A stretch of DNA of 64,000 nt from UBA7672 sp030824255 (GCA_942493305.1 OW818686.1:1860001-1924000); one strand, 5' to 3'. Shown: positions 7,181-16,391, counted from the first letter of the stretch. Numbers and translations are program-made. The notes: generated by a model not told the origin, from the sequence alone.

Positions 7181-10084
7181 TCAGTGCGCCTCCGCCCAGC
7201 TCTTCGCGGACTTCGCCTCCACCACCAGCGGAACGTTCAGCTGGACCACGGGGAAGGGCGCTGCCGACATTGTCTTCGCGGCGACTTCAGCCAGCTTCTT
7301 CGCCTCTTTCTCCGGCGCCTCGAAGACGAGTTCGTCGTGCACCTGCAGCAGCATGGTCGCGTTGAGGCCGGCGTCCTTCAGCGCTTTCGGCATGCGGATC
7401 ATGGCGCGCTTGATAATGTCGGCGGCCGAGCCCTGCAGCGGCGCGTTGATCGCCTGTCGTTCGCCGAAGGAGCGTTCGGCGCCGTTGGGCGACTTGATCT
7501 GCGGTAGCCAGATTTTCCGGCCGAAGATCGTCTCGACATAGCCATGCTCGCGGCCGAAGGCGCGATAGTGCTCCATATAGTCCTGGATGCCGGGGAATTT
7601 CTGGAAGTACTGCTTGATGTAGGCGCCTGCTTCCTCGCGCGGGATCGAGAGCTGGCGCGCCAGGCCGAAGCCCGAGATGCCATAGATGATGCCGAAATTG
7701 ATGGCCTTCGCCTTGCGGCGGATCATCGGGTCCATGCCCTTCACCGGCACGCCGAACATCTCGCTCGCCGTCAGCGCATGAATGTCGATGCCGTCATGGA
7801 AAGCCTGACGGAGCGAGGGAATATCCGCAACGTGCGCCAGCAGTCGCAGCTCGATCTGCGAATAGTCAGCCGAAACGAGAACATTGCCTGGCGCTGCGAT
7901 GAAGGCTTCGCGGATCTTGCGCCCTTCTTCCGTGCGGATCGGGATGTTCTGCAGGTTGGGATCGGTGGAAGCGAGACGGCCGGTCTGCGCGCCTGCGAGC
8001 GAATACGATGTGTGAACGCGACCCGTGCGCCTGTTGATCGCCTCGCTCAGCGTCTCGGTGTAAGTGGAGCGCAGTTTGGAGAGCATGCGCCAGTCGAGCA
8101 TGACCTTGGGCAGCTCATGCCCATAAGCGGCGAGGTCTTCGAGCGCATCCGCGCCCGTGGCCCATGCGCCGGTCTTGGTTTTTTTGGCGCCGACCACGTC
8201 GGCAAGGCCCATCTCATCGAACAGGATTTCGCCGACCTGCTTCGGGCTACCGAGATTGAAGGAGCGACCGGCGAGCTTGTGCGCCTCATCTTCAAGGCCA
8301 GCCATGCGCTGGGCAAACTCCCCGGACAGTTTCGACAGGCGATCGCGATCGACCAGGATACCTGCGCGCTCCATGTCGGAGACCACCGGGATCAGCGGCC
8401 GATCCATCGTTTCATAAACGGTTGCGACACCTTCGCTGGACAGGCGCGGCTTCAGCCGCTCCCACAGGCGCAGCGTGACGTCGGCGTCTTCGGCGGCATA
8501 GCGCGTGGCCTTGGCGACCGGCGTCTGGTCAAAGGTGATCTGTGACTTGCCCGAACCTATCAGTTCCTTGATCGGGACGGGCGTGTGGCCGAGGAACAGT
8601 TCGGACAGCTCGTCCATGCCGTGGTTGTGCTTGCCCGCTTCGAGCACGAAGGACAGCAGCATGGTGTCGTCGATCGGGCCGACGGCGATGCCATGTCCCG
8701 CGAAGATCGAGATGTCGTACTTGATGTTCTGGCCGATCTTGAGGACGGACGGGTCCTCCAGCAGGGGCTTCAGCAGTTCGATGGCCTGGCCCATCTCGAT
8801 CTGGACCGGCGCGTCTTCAGACAGGAGGTCGGTCTTGTTCGCGCCGTGGCCGAGCGGGATGTAGCAGGCAAGGCCGGGCCGCAGCGCCAGCGAGACGCCG
8901 ACCAGGGCTGCCGCCATCGGATCGAGACCGTCGGTTTCCGTGTCGACCGCGACAAAGCCCTGATGCTTCGCTTCGATGATCCACCAGATCAGGCGCTCGG
9001 TGGTGGTGACGGTTTCATAGGCGTCGAGATCGAAGGGGTGAACGTCTGGCGCGACGGGCTCGAAGCTTTCCCCGGGCGAGCCGTTCGCGGCGGGCGTTGC
9101 AGGCCTCGCCCCGCCGCCCGAGGCCGCGACTGCCCTGGCAAGCGCCTGTCCGCCAGCGGAGGACGATGCCGGCGGCGCGCCTTCGACGCCCAGCGTTTGC
9201 GCCACGCGCGTGGTCAGGGTGCGGAATTCCATTTCCTGCAGGAAGGCGAGCAGTACGCCCGGGTCCGGATCGGAGACGCCGAGCTCTTCCAGCGGCACGT
9301 CCAGCGGCACGTCGTCCTTCAGCGTCACCAGCACTTTCGAGATACGCGCCTTGTCGGCGTGTTCGATCAGCGACTCGCGCCGCTTGTTCTGCTTGATTTC
9401 GCCGGCGCGGGACAGCAGCGTTTCAAGGTCGCCATATTCCTGGATCAGCAGCGCGGCCGTCTTGATGCCGATGCCCGGCACGCCCGGCACATTGTCCACG
9501 CTGTCGCCGCACAGCGCCTGAACGTCGATCACCTTGTCAGGCGTCACGCCGAATTTCTCGAACACTTCCGGCGCACAGATCCTGCGATCCTTTACCGTGT
9601 CGAGCATGCAGATGCGATCATCGATCAGCTGCATGAGGTCCTTGTCCGCCGAGACGATGGACACACGTGCGCCCTTCGCGGCCGCCTGGCGCGCATAGGT
9701 GGCGATCAGGTCGTCCGCCTCGAAACCCTTCATCTCCAGCGCAGGCTGGCCGAACGCCATCGCCGCGCGCCGCACCAGCGGAAATTGCGGGATCAGGTCT
9801 TCCGGCGGATCGGGGCGGTGCGCCTTGTACTGGTCATAGAGGTCATTGCGGAAAGTGTGCTGGCCCGCATCGAAAATGCAGGCGAAGTGTGTCGGCTGAT
9901 CGCCCGCCTTCAGGTCCTCAAGCACTTTCCACAGCATGTTGCAGAAGCCGGAGATGGCGCCCACGGGCAGCCCATCCGACTTGCGCGTCAGCTGGGGCAG
10001 GGCGTGATAGGCGCGAAAAATGAACCCCGACGCATCGATCAGGTAGACATGGCTTGAGGCGTCGATCGGGCGGTTGACCGGCAT
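7181..10084 (-). CDS. polA: DNA polymerase I
   Basis: Full-length 967-aa Pol I. The N-terminal 5'-3' nuclease domain (about residues 1-300) has the FEN acidic motifs (GFEADD, SADKDL, GDSVDNVPGVPGIG). A linker rich in Ala, Gly and Ser follows. The 3'-5' proofreading domain keeps the DTETDG motif, so the editing site looks intact. The polymerase domain has motif A (DYSQIELRLLAH), the O-helix (RRKAKAINFGIIYG) and motif C (QVHDELVFE). It acts in repair and RNA-primer removal. The ATG at 10084 is preceded by a 320-bp divergent region with a large dyad. Confidence 0.98.
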   Translation of the reverse strand: MPVNRPIDASSHVYLIDASGFIFRAYHALPQLTRKSDGLPVGAISGFCNMLWKVLEDLKAGDQPTHFACIFDAGQHTFRNDLYDQYKAHRPDPPEDLIPQFPLVRRAAMAFGQPALEMKGFEADDLIATYARQAAAKGARVSIVSADKDLMQLIDDRICMLDTVKDRRICAPEVFEKFGVTPDKVIDVQALCGDSVDNVPGVPGIGIKTAALLIQEYGDLETLLSRAGEIKQNKRRESLIEHADKARISKVLVTLKDDVPLDVPLEELGVSDPDPGVLLAFLQEMEFRTLTTRVAQTLGVEGAPPASSSAGGQALARAVAASGGGARPATPAANGSPGESFEPVAPDVHPFDLDAYETVTTTERLIWWIIEAKHQGFVAVDTETDGLDPMAAALVGVSLALRPGLACYIPLGHGANKTDLLSEDAPVQIEMGQAIELLKPLLEDPSVLKIGQNIKYDISIFAGHGIAVGPIDDTMLLSFVLEAGKHNHGMDELSELFLGHTPVPIKELIGSGKSQITFDQTPVAKATRYAAEDADVTLRLWERLKPRLSSEGVATVYETMDRPLIPVVSDMERAGILVDRDRLSKLSGEFAQRMAGLEDEAHKLAGRSFNLGSPKQVGEILFDEMGLADVVGAKKTKTGAWATGADALEDLAAYGHELPKVMLDWRMLSKLRSTYTETLSEAINRRTGRVHTSYSLAGAQTGRLASTDPNLQNIPIRTEEGRKIREAFIAAPGNVLVSADYSQIELRLLAHVADIPSLRQAFHDGIDIHALTASEMFGVPVKGMDPMIRRKAKAINFGIIYGISGFGLARQLSIPREEAGAYIKQYFQKFPGIQDYMEHYRAFGREHGYVETIFGRKIWLPQIKSPNGAERSFGERQAINAPLQGSAADIIKRAMIRMPKALKDAGLNATMLLQVHDELVFEAPEKEAKKLAEVAAKTMSAAPFPVVQLNVPLVVEAKSAKSWAEAH

Positions 10085-10406
10085 GGAGTGTCTCCTGTCC
10101 CGCTTCCCCTAACAGGCCCGCGCGTCCTCGGCCAGATTTCGGGAAATTCGTCTGTGCACGGGATTGGAACGCCCATTACAGCGCAATTTTCGAGTCATCG
10201 TGAGTCGAAAATGCGCGGCCCCGTCTTGAAGGTTACATCGATTGGCCCCAATTTGCCGGCTGCGGGCCGGGCCCCTCTGGCAGATGATCGGCGTATCAGA
10301 TCGTCTGCGATGTCGGACCGCATCGGGTAATACCCGGTGTTGGCTCGGTTTGTTTTCATCAGCCCACATCGGAGTCTTGCCCGGATCTTGATCCGAGGAG
10401 CACACG
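10085..10406. other. Divergent intergenic region polA / DUF465 gene
   Basis: There is no credible gene in these 322 bp. The region must hold the promoters for polA (minus) and the DUF465 gene (plus). Visible structures are the 35-bp dyad at 10181-10215, a small GGGTAATACCC palindrome near 10326-10336, and CGGATC-TT-GATCCG at 10382-10395 just before the GAGGAG ribosome site of the DUF465 gene. Confidence 0.6.
10181..10215. promoter_or_regulatory. 35-bp imperfect palindrome upstream of polA
   Basis: The core is TTTTCGAGTCA-TCG-TGAGTCGAAAA (10187-10211), with one mismatch pair. Both sides extend to GCGCA...TGCGC with one bulged A. An AT-rich dyad of this size about 100 bp upstream of polA looks like an operator or a remnant attachment-type site; no binding protein is identified. 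Confidence 0.45.
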
Positions 10407-10640
10407 ATGTTGACGAGACGATTCAAGGCGCTGCTGTTCAGGCTTGGCCTGATCCAGCATGAAATTGACGCCGAACAGACTTCACCCCAGCCCGATCCCA
10501 TCCGCCTGTTCAGGCTCAAGCGGCTTCGCCAGGTCCTTCGGGACGGCATGCATCGCATCGCGCGAGCACTTGCGGCCGAGCGCCGCCGCGCAGGTTTTCG
10601 CGTCATCGGACCGGCGCCTGCGCAAGGCGGTGCGAGATGA
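10407..10640 (+). CDS. DUF465 (YdcH-like) small protein
   Basis: A 77-aa basic protein from the ATG at 10407, behind GAGGAG. Residues about 17-50 (HEIDAEQTS, PDPIRLFRLKRLRQVLRDGM) match the DUF465 pattern of a helical hairpin with PD...L..LK..K...KD. The family's function is unknown; members are small coiled-coil proteins. The stop overlaps the start of the next gene (ATGA at 10637-10640), so the two are translationally coupled. Confidence 0.68.
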   Translation: MLTRRFKALLFRLGLIQHEIDAEQTSPQPDPIRLFRLKRLRQVLRDGMHRIARALAAERRRAGFRVIGPAPAQGGAR

Positions 10641-10912
10641 GCAATCGCGCTTCACCCATTGATGGCGCGCCGATGCGCAAGATGCGGCGCTACGGCGTCG
10701 AAATGGACGTTTGCACGCGCACAGGCGGCGTCTGGCTCGATGGCGGCGAACTGGAGCGGATCATCGCGCATATTCGTGGCGAAGATTCACGTAACCACGG
10801 CCGTTTTGAAGACACGACAGACCAGGCGTCCGACGAAGAAGGCCGCATGCGCGGGGTCAGGCAGCAGGGTCTGCATGCCCGCGTCCGCCTGGCCGACGAT
10901 TTCGATTTCTAG
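10637..10912 (+). CDS. zf-TFIIB-like protein with lost zinc ligands
   Basis: This 91-aa protein matches the zf-TFIIB (PF13453) pattern CPxC...GVEID.CxxCGGVWLD.GELE in its spacing and its GVEMD, GGVWLDGGELERI segments. The expected metal ligands are mostly replaced: Ser6 and Asp9 stand where CPxC is normal, and Thr29 replaces the fourth Cys. Only Cys26 remains. The fold may persist without zinc. The C-terminal 45 residues are charged and probably disordered. It overlaps the DUF465 gene by ATGA. Function is unknown. Confidence 0.7.
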   Translation: MSNRASPIDGAPMRKMRRYGVEMDVCTRTGGVWLDGGELERIIAHIRGEDSRNHGRFEDTTDQASDEEGRMRGVRQQGLHARVRLADDFDF

Positions 10913-10953
10913 CTGCGACACTTCCCCGTGCCTGAGGGCGCTTGGTGTCGCAG
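10913..10953 (+). promoter_or_regulatory. Inverted repeat between zinc-ribbon-like gene and terC
   Basis: A perfect 9-bp inverted repeat (CTGCGACAC at 10913-10921, GTGTCGCAG at 10945-10953) with a 23-nt loop begins right after the upstream stop codon and ends 58 bp before the terC ATG. No T-run follows. The alx/terC family is often controlled by the yybP-ykoY manganese riboswitch, but I cannot find that consensus here. Confidence 0.4.
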
Positions 10954-11011
10954 CCCTGCTGTGATTCCGGGCGCCCTCGATTTCGGTTGATTCAAATTCG
11001 CTGGAACCGCC

Positions 11012-12067
11012 ATGCCGTTCGACATTTACATGCACTTCGCCGGCCAGCCTCTCTGGCTATGGGCAGCCTTCTTCGCCGTGATCGGTTTTGCCTTGTGGCT
11101 CGATCTTGGGGTGGTCAACACCAAGGACGAAGTGATCTCGCCGGCGCGCAGCGCCTTGATGTGGGGTGCATTCGCCACCTGCGCGCTGGGCTTTGCGGCC
11201 TACGTGTATTTTTTCTACGAGCCGGATCCGGTCTACTATCCCAACGGCGGAGACCTGCGTACCCAAGCGGCGATCCAGTATCTCACGGGCTACATGCTCG
11301 AGACGGCGCTGGCGTTCGACAACATCTTCGTCATCTCGATGGTCATGGCGTTCTTCGCCGTGCCGCCGGCCTACCAGCACCGGGTGCTGTTCTGGGGTAT
11401 CATGGGCGCAATCATCTTCCGCGCGCTGTTCATTGGCGCAGGCTCGGTGATCGTCACGCAGCTCACCTGGGTCCTCTATATCTTCGCGGCCATCCTGATC
11501 TTCAGCGGCTGGAAGATGATGAGCTCCCTGAAGGAAGCGCACACGGCGCCCGATCCGGGCTGGATCGTGAGGCTGGTGGAGCGTTTCGTGCCCGTGACGC
11601 GTGATATAACCAGCCACAATTTCTTCGTGCGCCTGCCGAACGCGGCGGGCAAGGTCGTGCTCTTTGCAACGCCGCTGTTCCTGGCGCTGATCACCATCGA
11701 GGTCGCCGACATCGTGTTTGCGATCGATAGTGTTCCGGCGGTCTTCGCCGTCACGCAGGACCCGTTCATCGTCTACACGTCGAACATCTTCGCGATCCTC
11801 GGCCTGCGCTCGATGTATTTCATGCTGGCCGCGGCGGTGGATCGCTTTGTCTATCTGAAGGTCGGCCTGTCAGCCGTTCTGATCCTGATCGGCGTGAAGA
11901 TCATCTGGAACTTCCTGCTCGCCAAGCAGCTGCACCTCGTGCCGTATCTCGAGGCGCACTGGTCGCTGCTGGCGACGGTCGTACTCGTTGGCGGCGCCAT
12001 CCTCGCTTCGCTATGGAAGACGCGCCCGTCGCAGCGGCGGAAGGAGGATCACCTCAAGACTCACTAG
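11012..12067 (+). CDS. TerC/Alx family integral membrane protein
   Basis: A 351-aa polytopic membrane protein of the TerC family (Alx branch, TIGR03718-like) with about nine hydrophobic segments. Family landmarks include LDLGVVNTKDEVIS near the N-terminus, ETALAFDNIFVISM with conserved acidic residues inside the membrane, and EVADIVFAIDSVPAVFAVTQDPFIVYTSN. TerC/Alx proteins are linked to manganese export and to metal loading of exported proteins. The length matches the family. The start is the ATG at 11012; an in-frame start further upstream is not supported. Confidence 0.92.
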   Translation: MPFDIYMHFAGQPLWLWAAFFAVIGFALWLDLGVVNTKDEVISPARSALMWGAFATCALGFAAYVYFFYEPDPVYYPNGGDLRTQAAIQYLTGYMLETALAFDNIFVISMVMAFFAVPPAYQHRVLFWGIMGAIIFRALFIGAGSVIVTQLTWVLYIFAAILIFSGWKMMSSLKEAHTAPDPGWIVRLVERFVPVTRDITSHNFFVRLPNAAGKVVLFATPLFLALITIEVADIVFAIDSVPAVFAVTQDPFIVYTSNIFAILGLRSMYFMLAAAVDRFVYLKVGLSAVLILIGVKIIWNFLLAKQLHLVPYLEAHWSLLATVVLVGGAILASLWKTRPSQRRKEDHLKTH

Positions 12068-12187
12068 AGTGATTGCACAAGCGCCGCTGCGCGAAATGCG
12101 GGCGACACCTTAACAACACCTTGTTCCACGGGAATTTAATCAATCCCTGACATCATCAAACGGATTTTGGTGTTCGGGGACAGGATC

Positions 12188-14347
12188 ATGAAACCGCAAG
12201 CCGTCGCAGCCGCTGACAAGCCCGCTGCGTTCAGCTTTGCCTACCTGTGCAACGCAGTGGCCGTCATCGGCTGCGTGCTGTGCGTGGCGAATGGCGTGCT
12301 GATCGCGCACTTCTACGGGGCAGGTATCGCAATCGGCTGGACGATCGGCGCAGTGGCGCTGCTGTGCGCCGTTGTCGTGCTGACCTATCGCGAATCTCTG
12401 GGCGAGACATCCGTCCTCCCCGTGCTGGGCGGGGCGCACCTCGCGCTGATCGCGTTCTGGATGGCGAGCGCGATTGCGTTCTGGATGACCGGGCAGCGCG
12501 GCGGCTGGGTTGCCGCGATCATCATTCCGGCCTCATGGGCGATCCACGTCATCTTCACCGCCAAGGGCAATTTCGTGCACGTGCTGAGCTGCCTCGCGCT
12601 CTGCACCGTGCCGATGCTCGCATTCCTGATCCAGTCGGTGTGGACAGAATTTCCCATCTGGGTCGCGATCTCAGGCAGTGTTTCGGCGGTCGCCATGGTC
12701 GCGAGCATCACGGAGTCCGCGAAGTATTCGCACGGCAACTTCCTCGCCCTCCAGAAAGCGCTGGCGCAGGCCGACGCCACCAAGGAACGCCTCGAATTCG
12801 CCATCCGCGGCGCAGGCGATGGCTATTTCGAGATCGACTTCGACACGATGGAAGCCACGGTGAACCCGGCGCTTGCCGAGATCATCGGCGCAGCCGGTCC
12901 CAATGCGCCGCTCGACATGTTCCACCAGTTTGTCCACCCCGAGGATCGCGATCTGGTCTTCTCGACGATCGACACCGCCCGCGAAGGCACGATCGATGGC
13001 TGGAAGCAGGAGCTTCGCGTTCGTCGCGCCGATGGCGAATGGACCTGGATGCAGCTGCGCGCGCAGGCAATCCAGGCCAATGCCGCACACGGTCGCAAGC
13101 TGATCGGCACGGTCGTCGACATGACGGCCTCGAAGAATATCGAAGACCAGCTGCGCGCCTCGAAGGAGGTCGCCGAAGCCTCCTCCAGCGCCAAGTCGCA
13201 ATTTCTCGCGAACATGAGCCATGAGATCCGCACGCCGCTGAACGGCGTTCTCGGCATGGCGCAGGCGCTCGACGCCGACGAGCTGACCGCCGCCCAGAAG
13301 GAAAAGGTCGCCATCATTCTCGACAGCGGCAAGTCCCTGATGGCGCTGCTCAACGATGTGCTGGACCTCACCAAGATCGAGGCCGGCAAGCTCGAAATCT
13401 CCGCCGTCCCAGGCGACTTCCTTCATACGATGAAGCGCACCCGCCAGCTCTTCCAGGCGATGGCCGAGGAAAAGGGCCTCGACCTGCTGATGCGCTACGA
13501 CAGCAATTTCCCGCAGCGCCTGACCTACGATCCCACGCGCGTGCGCCAGTGCGTCTCCAATCTCGTCTCCAACGCCATCAAGTTCACGCCGCAGGGCAGG
13601 GTCGAGGTCGCCATCAGCGCCAGGCCGCTGGCGGATGGCGAGTTCATGATTTCGGTCGAGGTGATCGACACCGGCATCGGGATCAATGCCGAAACCCAGT
13701 CGCGCCTGTTCTCCGTCTTCACGCAGGCCGACGGCGCCACCACCCGCAAGTTCGGCGGCTCGGGCCTCGGCCTTGCCATCTCGCGCCAGCTCGCCCGCAT
13801 GATGGGCGGCGACATCACGGTGACGAGCACGCATGGCAAGGGATCGTCCTTCGTCCTCACCTTCCGGGCTCGCGAAGCGGCGGCCGCCGCAGCGCCGAGC
13901 CCGTCGCCCGCGCGTCCTGCTGCGTCCGCGCCGCGATCGCTGCGTGGCCTGCGCGTCCTCCTGACCGACGACAACGCCATCAACCGCCAGGTCATCAAGC
14001 TGTTCCTCGCGCCGCAGGGTTGCGACATCGTCGAGGCGACCAACGGCAAGGAAGCGCTCGACCTGCTGGCCCAGCACGAGTTCGACATCGTCCTGCTCGA
14101 CATCCACATGCCCGTTATGGACGGCAAGGAGACGATCCAGCGCCTGCGCGCCGAGCGTCGCTGGAAGGACCTGCCGGTCATCGCCCTGACGGCCGACGCC
14201 ATGAGCGGCGACCGCGAGAAATATCTCGCCCTCGGCATGAGCGATTATGTTTCCAAGCCGGTCGACCAGCGGGAGCTCATCGCCAAGATGCATCTGGTAA
14301 AGGGCTTTGAGGTCCCCGCCGCGCCGCCCGTCACGCGCCGGGCCTGA
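12188..14347 (+). CDS. Hybrid histidine kinase (membrane sensor, PAS, HisKA, HATPase, REC)
   Basis: The 719-aa protein starts at the ATG at 12188 (GGGGACAGG upstream; a GTG at 12167 is also in frame). In order it has about six membrane helices (residues about 15-180), a PAS_3-type domain (about 200-315), a dimerisation/phosphoacceptor domain with SHEIRTPLNG (His345) and an ATPase domain with N, G1 (DTGIGI) and G2 (GGSGLGLAI) boxes. An Ala/Pro/Ser linker leads to a C-terminal receiver with phosphoacceptor Asp638 (LLDIHMPVMDG). There is no HPt domain in the chain and no response regulator beside it, so output must pass through a separate phosphotransferase. The signal sensed is unknown. Confidence 0.93.
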   Translation: MKPQAVAAADKPAAFSFAYLCNAVAVIGCVLCVANGVLIAHFYGAGIAIGWTIGAVALLCAVVVLTYRESLGETSVLPVLGGAHLALIAFWMASAIAFWMTGQRGGWVAAIIIPASWAIHVIFTAKGNFVHVLSCLALCTVPMLAFLIQSVWTEFPIWVAISGSVSAVAMVASITESAKYSHGNFLALQKALAQADATKERLEFAIRGAGDGYFEIDFDTMEATVNPALAEIIGAAGPNAPLDMFHQFVHPEDRDLVFSTIDTAREGTIDGWKQELRVRRADGEWTWMQLRAQAIQANAAHGRKLIGTVVDMTASKNIEDQLRASKEVAEASSSAKSQFLANMSHEIRTPLNGVLGMAQALDADELTAAQKEKVAIILDSGKSLMALLNDVLDLTKIEAGKLEISAVPGDFLHTMKRTRQLFQAMAEEKGLDLLMRYDSNFPQRLTYDPTRVRQCVSNLVSNAIKFTPQGRVEVAISARPLADGEFMISVEVIDTGIGINAETQSRLFSVFTQADGATTRKFGGSGLGLAISRQLARMMGGDITVTSTHGKGSSFVLTFRAREAAAAAAPSPSPARPAASAPRSLRGLRVLLTDDNAINRQVIKLFLAPQGCDIVEATNGKEALDLLAQHEFDIVLLDIHMPVMDGKETIQRLRAERRWKDLPVIALTADAMSGDREKYLALGMSDYVSKPVDQRELIAKMHLVKGFEVPAAPPVTRRA

Positions 14348-14558
14348 TCGGCTGGTTCCGGGTCAGCGCGGCCCACACGCCTGCGTGATCCGGTCCGAAA
14401 GCCCCTCCGGCCATCATTGTTCCCCAATTTCAGGGCAGTCTGCCTCTCTGGCGGCCTGCTGATCGTGGTCCGGTCGCCTTGCGAACGGGGCGCTTTAGCG
14501 CCAGTGTTCGCGCCGTAACCGGCCTGAATGCGGGCCGATGACAGGGAGTCCTGTTCTA

Positions 14559-16070
14559 ATGCCGGCGTTGACGTCCAAGCGGTCGCTTCTCATCAAGGTC
14601 GGCATTCCGGTGCTGGGCGTGGCGGCCATCGCCGGCGCTTTCTTTGCTCCCGCCCTTCTGAAGGTCGAGGCGCCGGAACATGCGATCGCCCAGCCGAGCG
14701 GCACGCCCGCCAGCGCGTCCCCGGCGCGGCCTATGGTTCTCGGCGAGGATTTCTCAGGCCTGGCCAAGTCGCTGATGCCCGCCGTGGTCAACATCGCCAC
14801 CCGCCAGACCGTATCGCGTGGCGACGGCCTGCCGGCTTTCGGGCCCAACTCACCCCTCAACGAGTTCAACGAACTGCTCGGGCGCGGGCAGGGGGGCGCG
14901 CGCCGCCAGTCGTCTCTCGGCTCGGGCTTCATCATCGATGCCTCCGGCTTCGTCGTAACCAACAACCACGTTATCGAAGGGGCGGACGAGATCGACGTCG
15001 TGCTCTCCGATGGCTCCGTCCTTGCGGCCAAGCTGGTGGGCACCGACGAGGATGTGGACCTTGCACTCCTGAAAGTGGAATCCCGCACGCCGCTGACGGC
15101 GGTTCCGTGGGGCAATTCCGACGCGGCCGATGTGGGCCAGTGGGTTGTCGCCATCGGCAACCCATTCGGCCTCGGCGGTACGGTCACGGCCGGCATCATC
15201 TCCGCCCGCAACCGCGATATCAGCGCGGGCTCCTATGACGACTTCATCCAGACGGACGCTGCCATCAACAAGGGCAATTCCGGCGGCCCGCTGTTCAATC
15301 TGCGCGGCGAAGTCATCGGCGTGAACACGGCCATCATTTCACCGGGCGAAGCAGGCGGCTCCGTCGGCGTCGGCTTCTCGGTCCCGGCCAACTTCGCAAA
15401 AGTCGTCACGGAACAGCTCAAGGAATTCGGCCAGACCCGCCGCGGCACGATGGGCCTCACCGCCCGCTCGGTCGACATGGCGATCGCCGAAGCCTACGGC
15501 CTCGCCACGCCGTCCGGCGCCATCATCACCTCGGTGACGACGGGGGGCGCCGCTGAAGTCGCCGGCCTGCGCCAGGGCGATCTAATCACGGCGCTCAACA
15601 ACCAGCAGATCAACCAGAGCCGCGACCTGTTTCGGATCATGGGCGTGACGCAGGTGGGAACGCAGGTGTCCGTCCGCTACCTCCGCAATGGCAAGCAGGC
15701 GACGGCGACGGTCAAACTGGCGTCTGCCTCCGCTGAAACCGCGACCGCAAAGCCCACGGATGAGCAGACCGCCGCACAGCTCAGCAATATTCTCGGCGTG
15801 AAATTCAAGGTGATTGAAGACGCGGATCGCCGCCGTCGCGGCATTCCCGCCTCGGTGCGCGGCGTGATGGTGCAATCGATCGAGACCGGTTCCGACGCAC
15901 TCGGCAAGATCCCGGTTGGCGCCGTGGTGACGGAAGTTCACTTCCAGCCCGTGTCATCGCCCGAACAGGCCATCGCCGCCGCCGAAGCCGCCAAGGCCGC
16001 CGGCAAACCCGTCCTGCTCCAGGTCTGGGGCGAAGACGAAGTAAGCTACGTGGCCGTCCGCGCTCGCTGA
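14559..16070 (+). CDS. DegP/HtrA-type serine protease with two PDZ domains
   Basis: A periplasmic quality-control protease of the trypsin-like DegP/DegQ family (503 aa from the ATG at 14559; an ATG at 14538 is also in frame). The N-terminus has a hydrophobic signal or anchor segment (about residues 14-30). The catalytic triad is complete: His137 (NNHVIEG), Asp167 (DVDLALLKV) and Ser241 (GNSGGP). Two PDZ-like regions follow, the first with GAIITSVTTGGAAEVAGLRQ and the second, more divergent, near the C-terminus. It would degrade misfolded envelope proteins. It stands alone between the kinase gene and a gene-free repeat cluster. Confidence 0.93.
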   Translation: MPALTSKRSLLIKVGIPVLGVAAIAGAFFAPALLKVEAPEHAIAQPSGTPASASPARPMVLGEDFSGLAKSLMPAVVNIATRQTVSRGDGLPAFGPNSPLNEFNELLGRGQGGARRQSSLGSGFIIDASGFVVTNNHVIEGADEIDVVLSDGSVLAAKLVGTDEDVDLALLKVESRTPLTAVPWGNSDAADVGQWVVAIGNPFGLGGTVTAGIISARNRDISAGSYDDFIQTDAAINKGNSGGPLFNLRGEVIGVNTAIISPGEAGGSVGVGFSVPANFAKVVTEQLKEFGQTRRGTMGLTARSVDMAIAEAYGLATPSGAIITSVTTGGAAEVAGLRQGDLITALNNQQINQSRDLFRIMGVTQVGTQVSVRYLRNGKQATATVKLASASAETATAKPTDEQTAAQLSNILGVKFKVIEDADRRRRGIPASVRGVMVQSIETGSDALGKIPVGAVVTEVHFQPVSSPEQAIAAAEAAKAAGKPVLLQVWGEDEVSYVAVRAR

Positions 16071-16349
16071 TCGCCAGCATCGCCGCAAAAAACCTCTCTA
16101 CATTTCCTACATGCGACCCTGAACGAAATCAGCGCGCTAAGTGTGGGACGGCCAAACTGCAAAAATAAATCCGCGCTTTCTGCGTCCCACCCCTCTGCCG
16201 GCGGCCGTATCTTCCGCCGCATGACACGAGCACGCAAAGCAGCAAACGGACTCGGGACCCCACCGCCTCTCCATCGTTGGATGGATGCGCTGCTGCTGCT
16301 GTGCGTGAACTTCGTGGCAGGACTTCTCCAACCCAGAAGGAAACCCTAC

Positions 16350-16391
16350 GGACCGCCGGGGCCCCGCCCGGCAGTCGACGCGCAGCGTCGA
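16350..16391 (+). repeat. REP-like element, single half
   Basis: A 25-nt arm (16350-16374) matches the left arm of the complete elements at 33161 and 61049 in 23 of 25 positions. It is followed at once by a 7-bp hairpin (TCGACGC at 16375-16381, GCGTCGA at 16385-16391). The complementary right arm is absent. Confidence 0.7.

Noticed and set aside
8585..10057. 490-aa plus-strand open frame opposite polA
   Set aside because: It is the antisense of polA, with Arg/Gln/His-rich composition and no ribosome site; a GC-rich shadow frame.
10913..11011. Manganese riboswitch (yybP-ykoY) before terC
   Set aside because: The leader is short and lacks the conserved internal-loop sequences of that class; only a simple inverted repeat is seen.
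12671..14293. 540-aa minus-strand open frame opposite the hybrid kinase
   Set aside because: Antisense of a gene with intact kinase motifs; no signature of its own.
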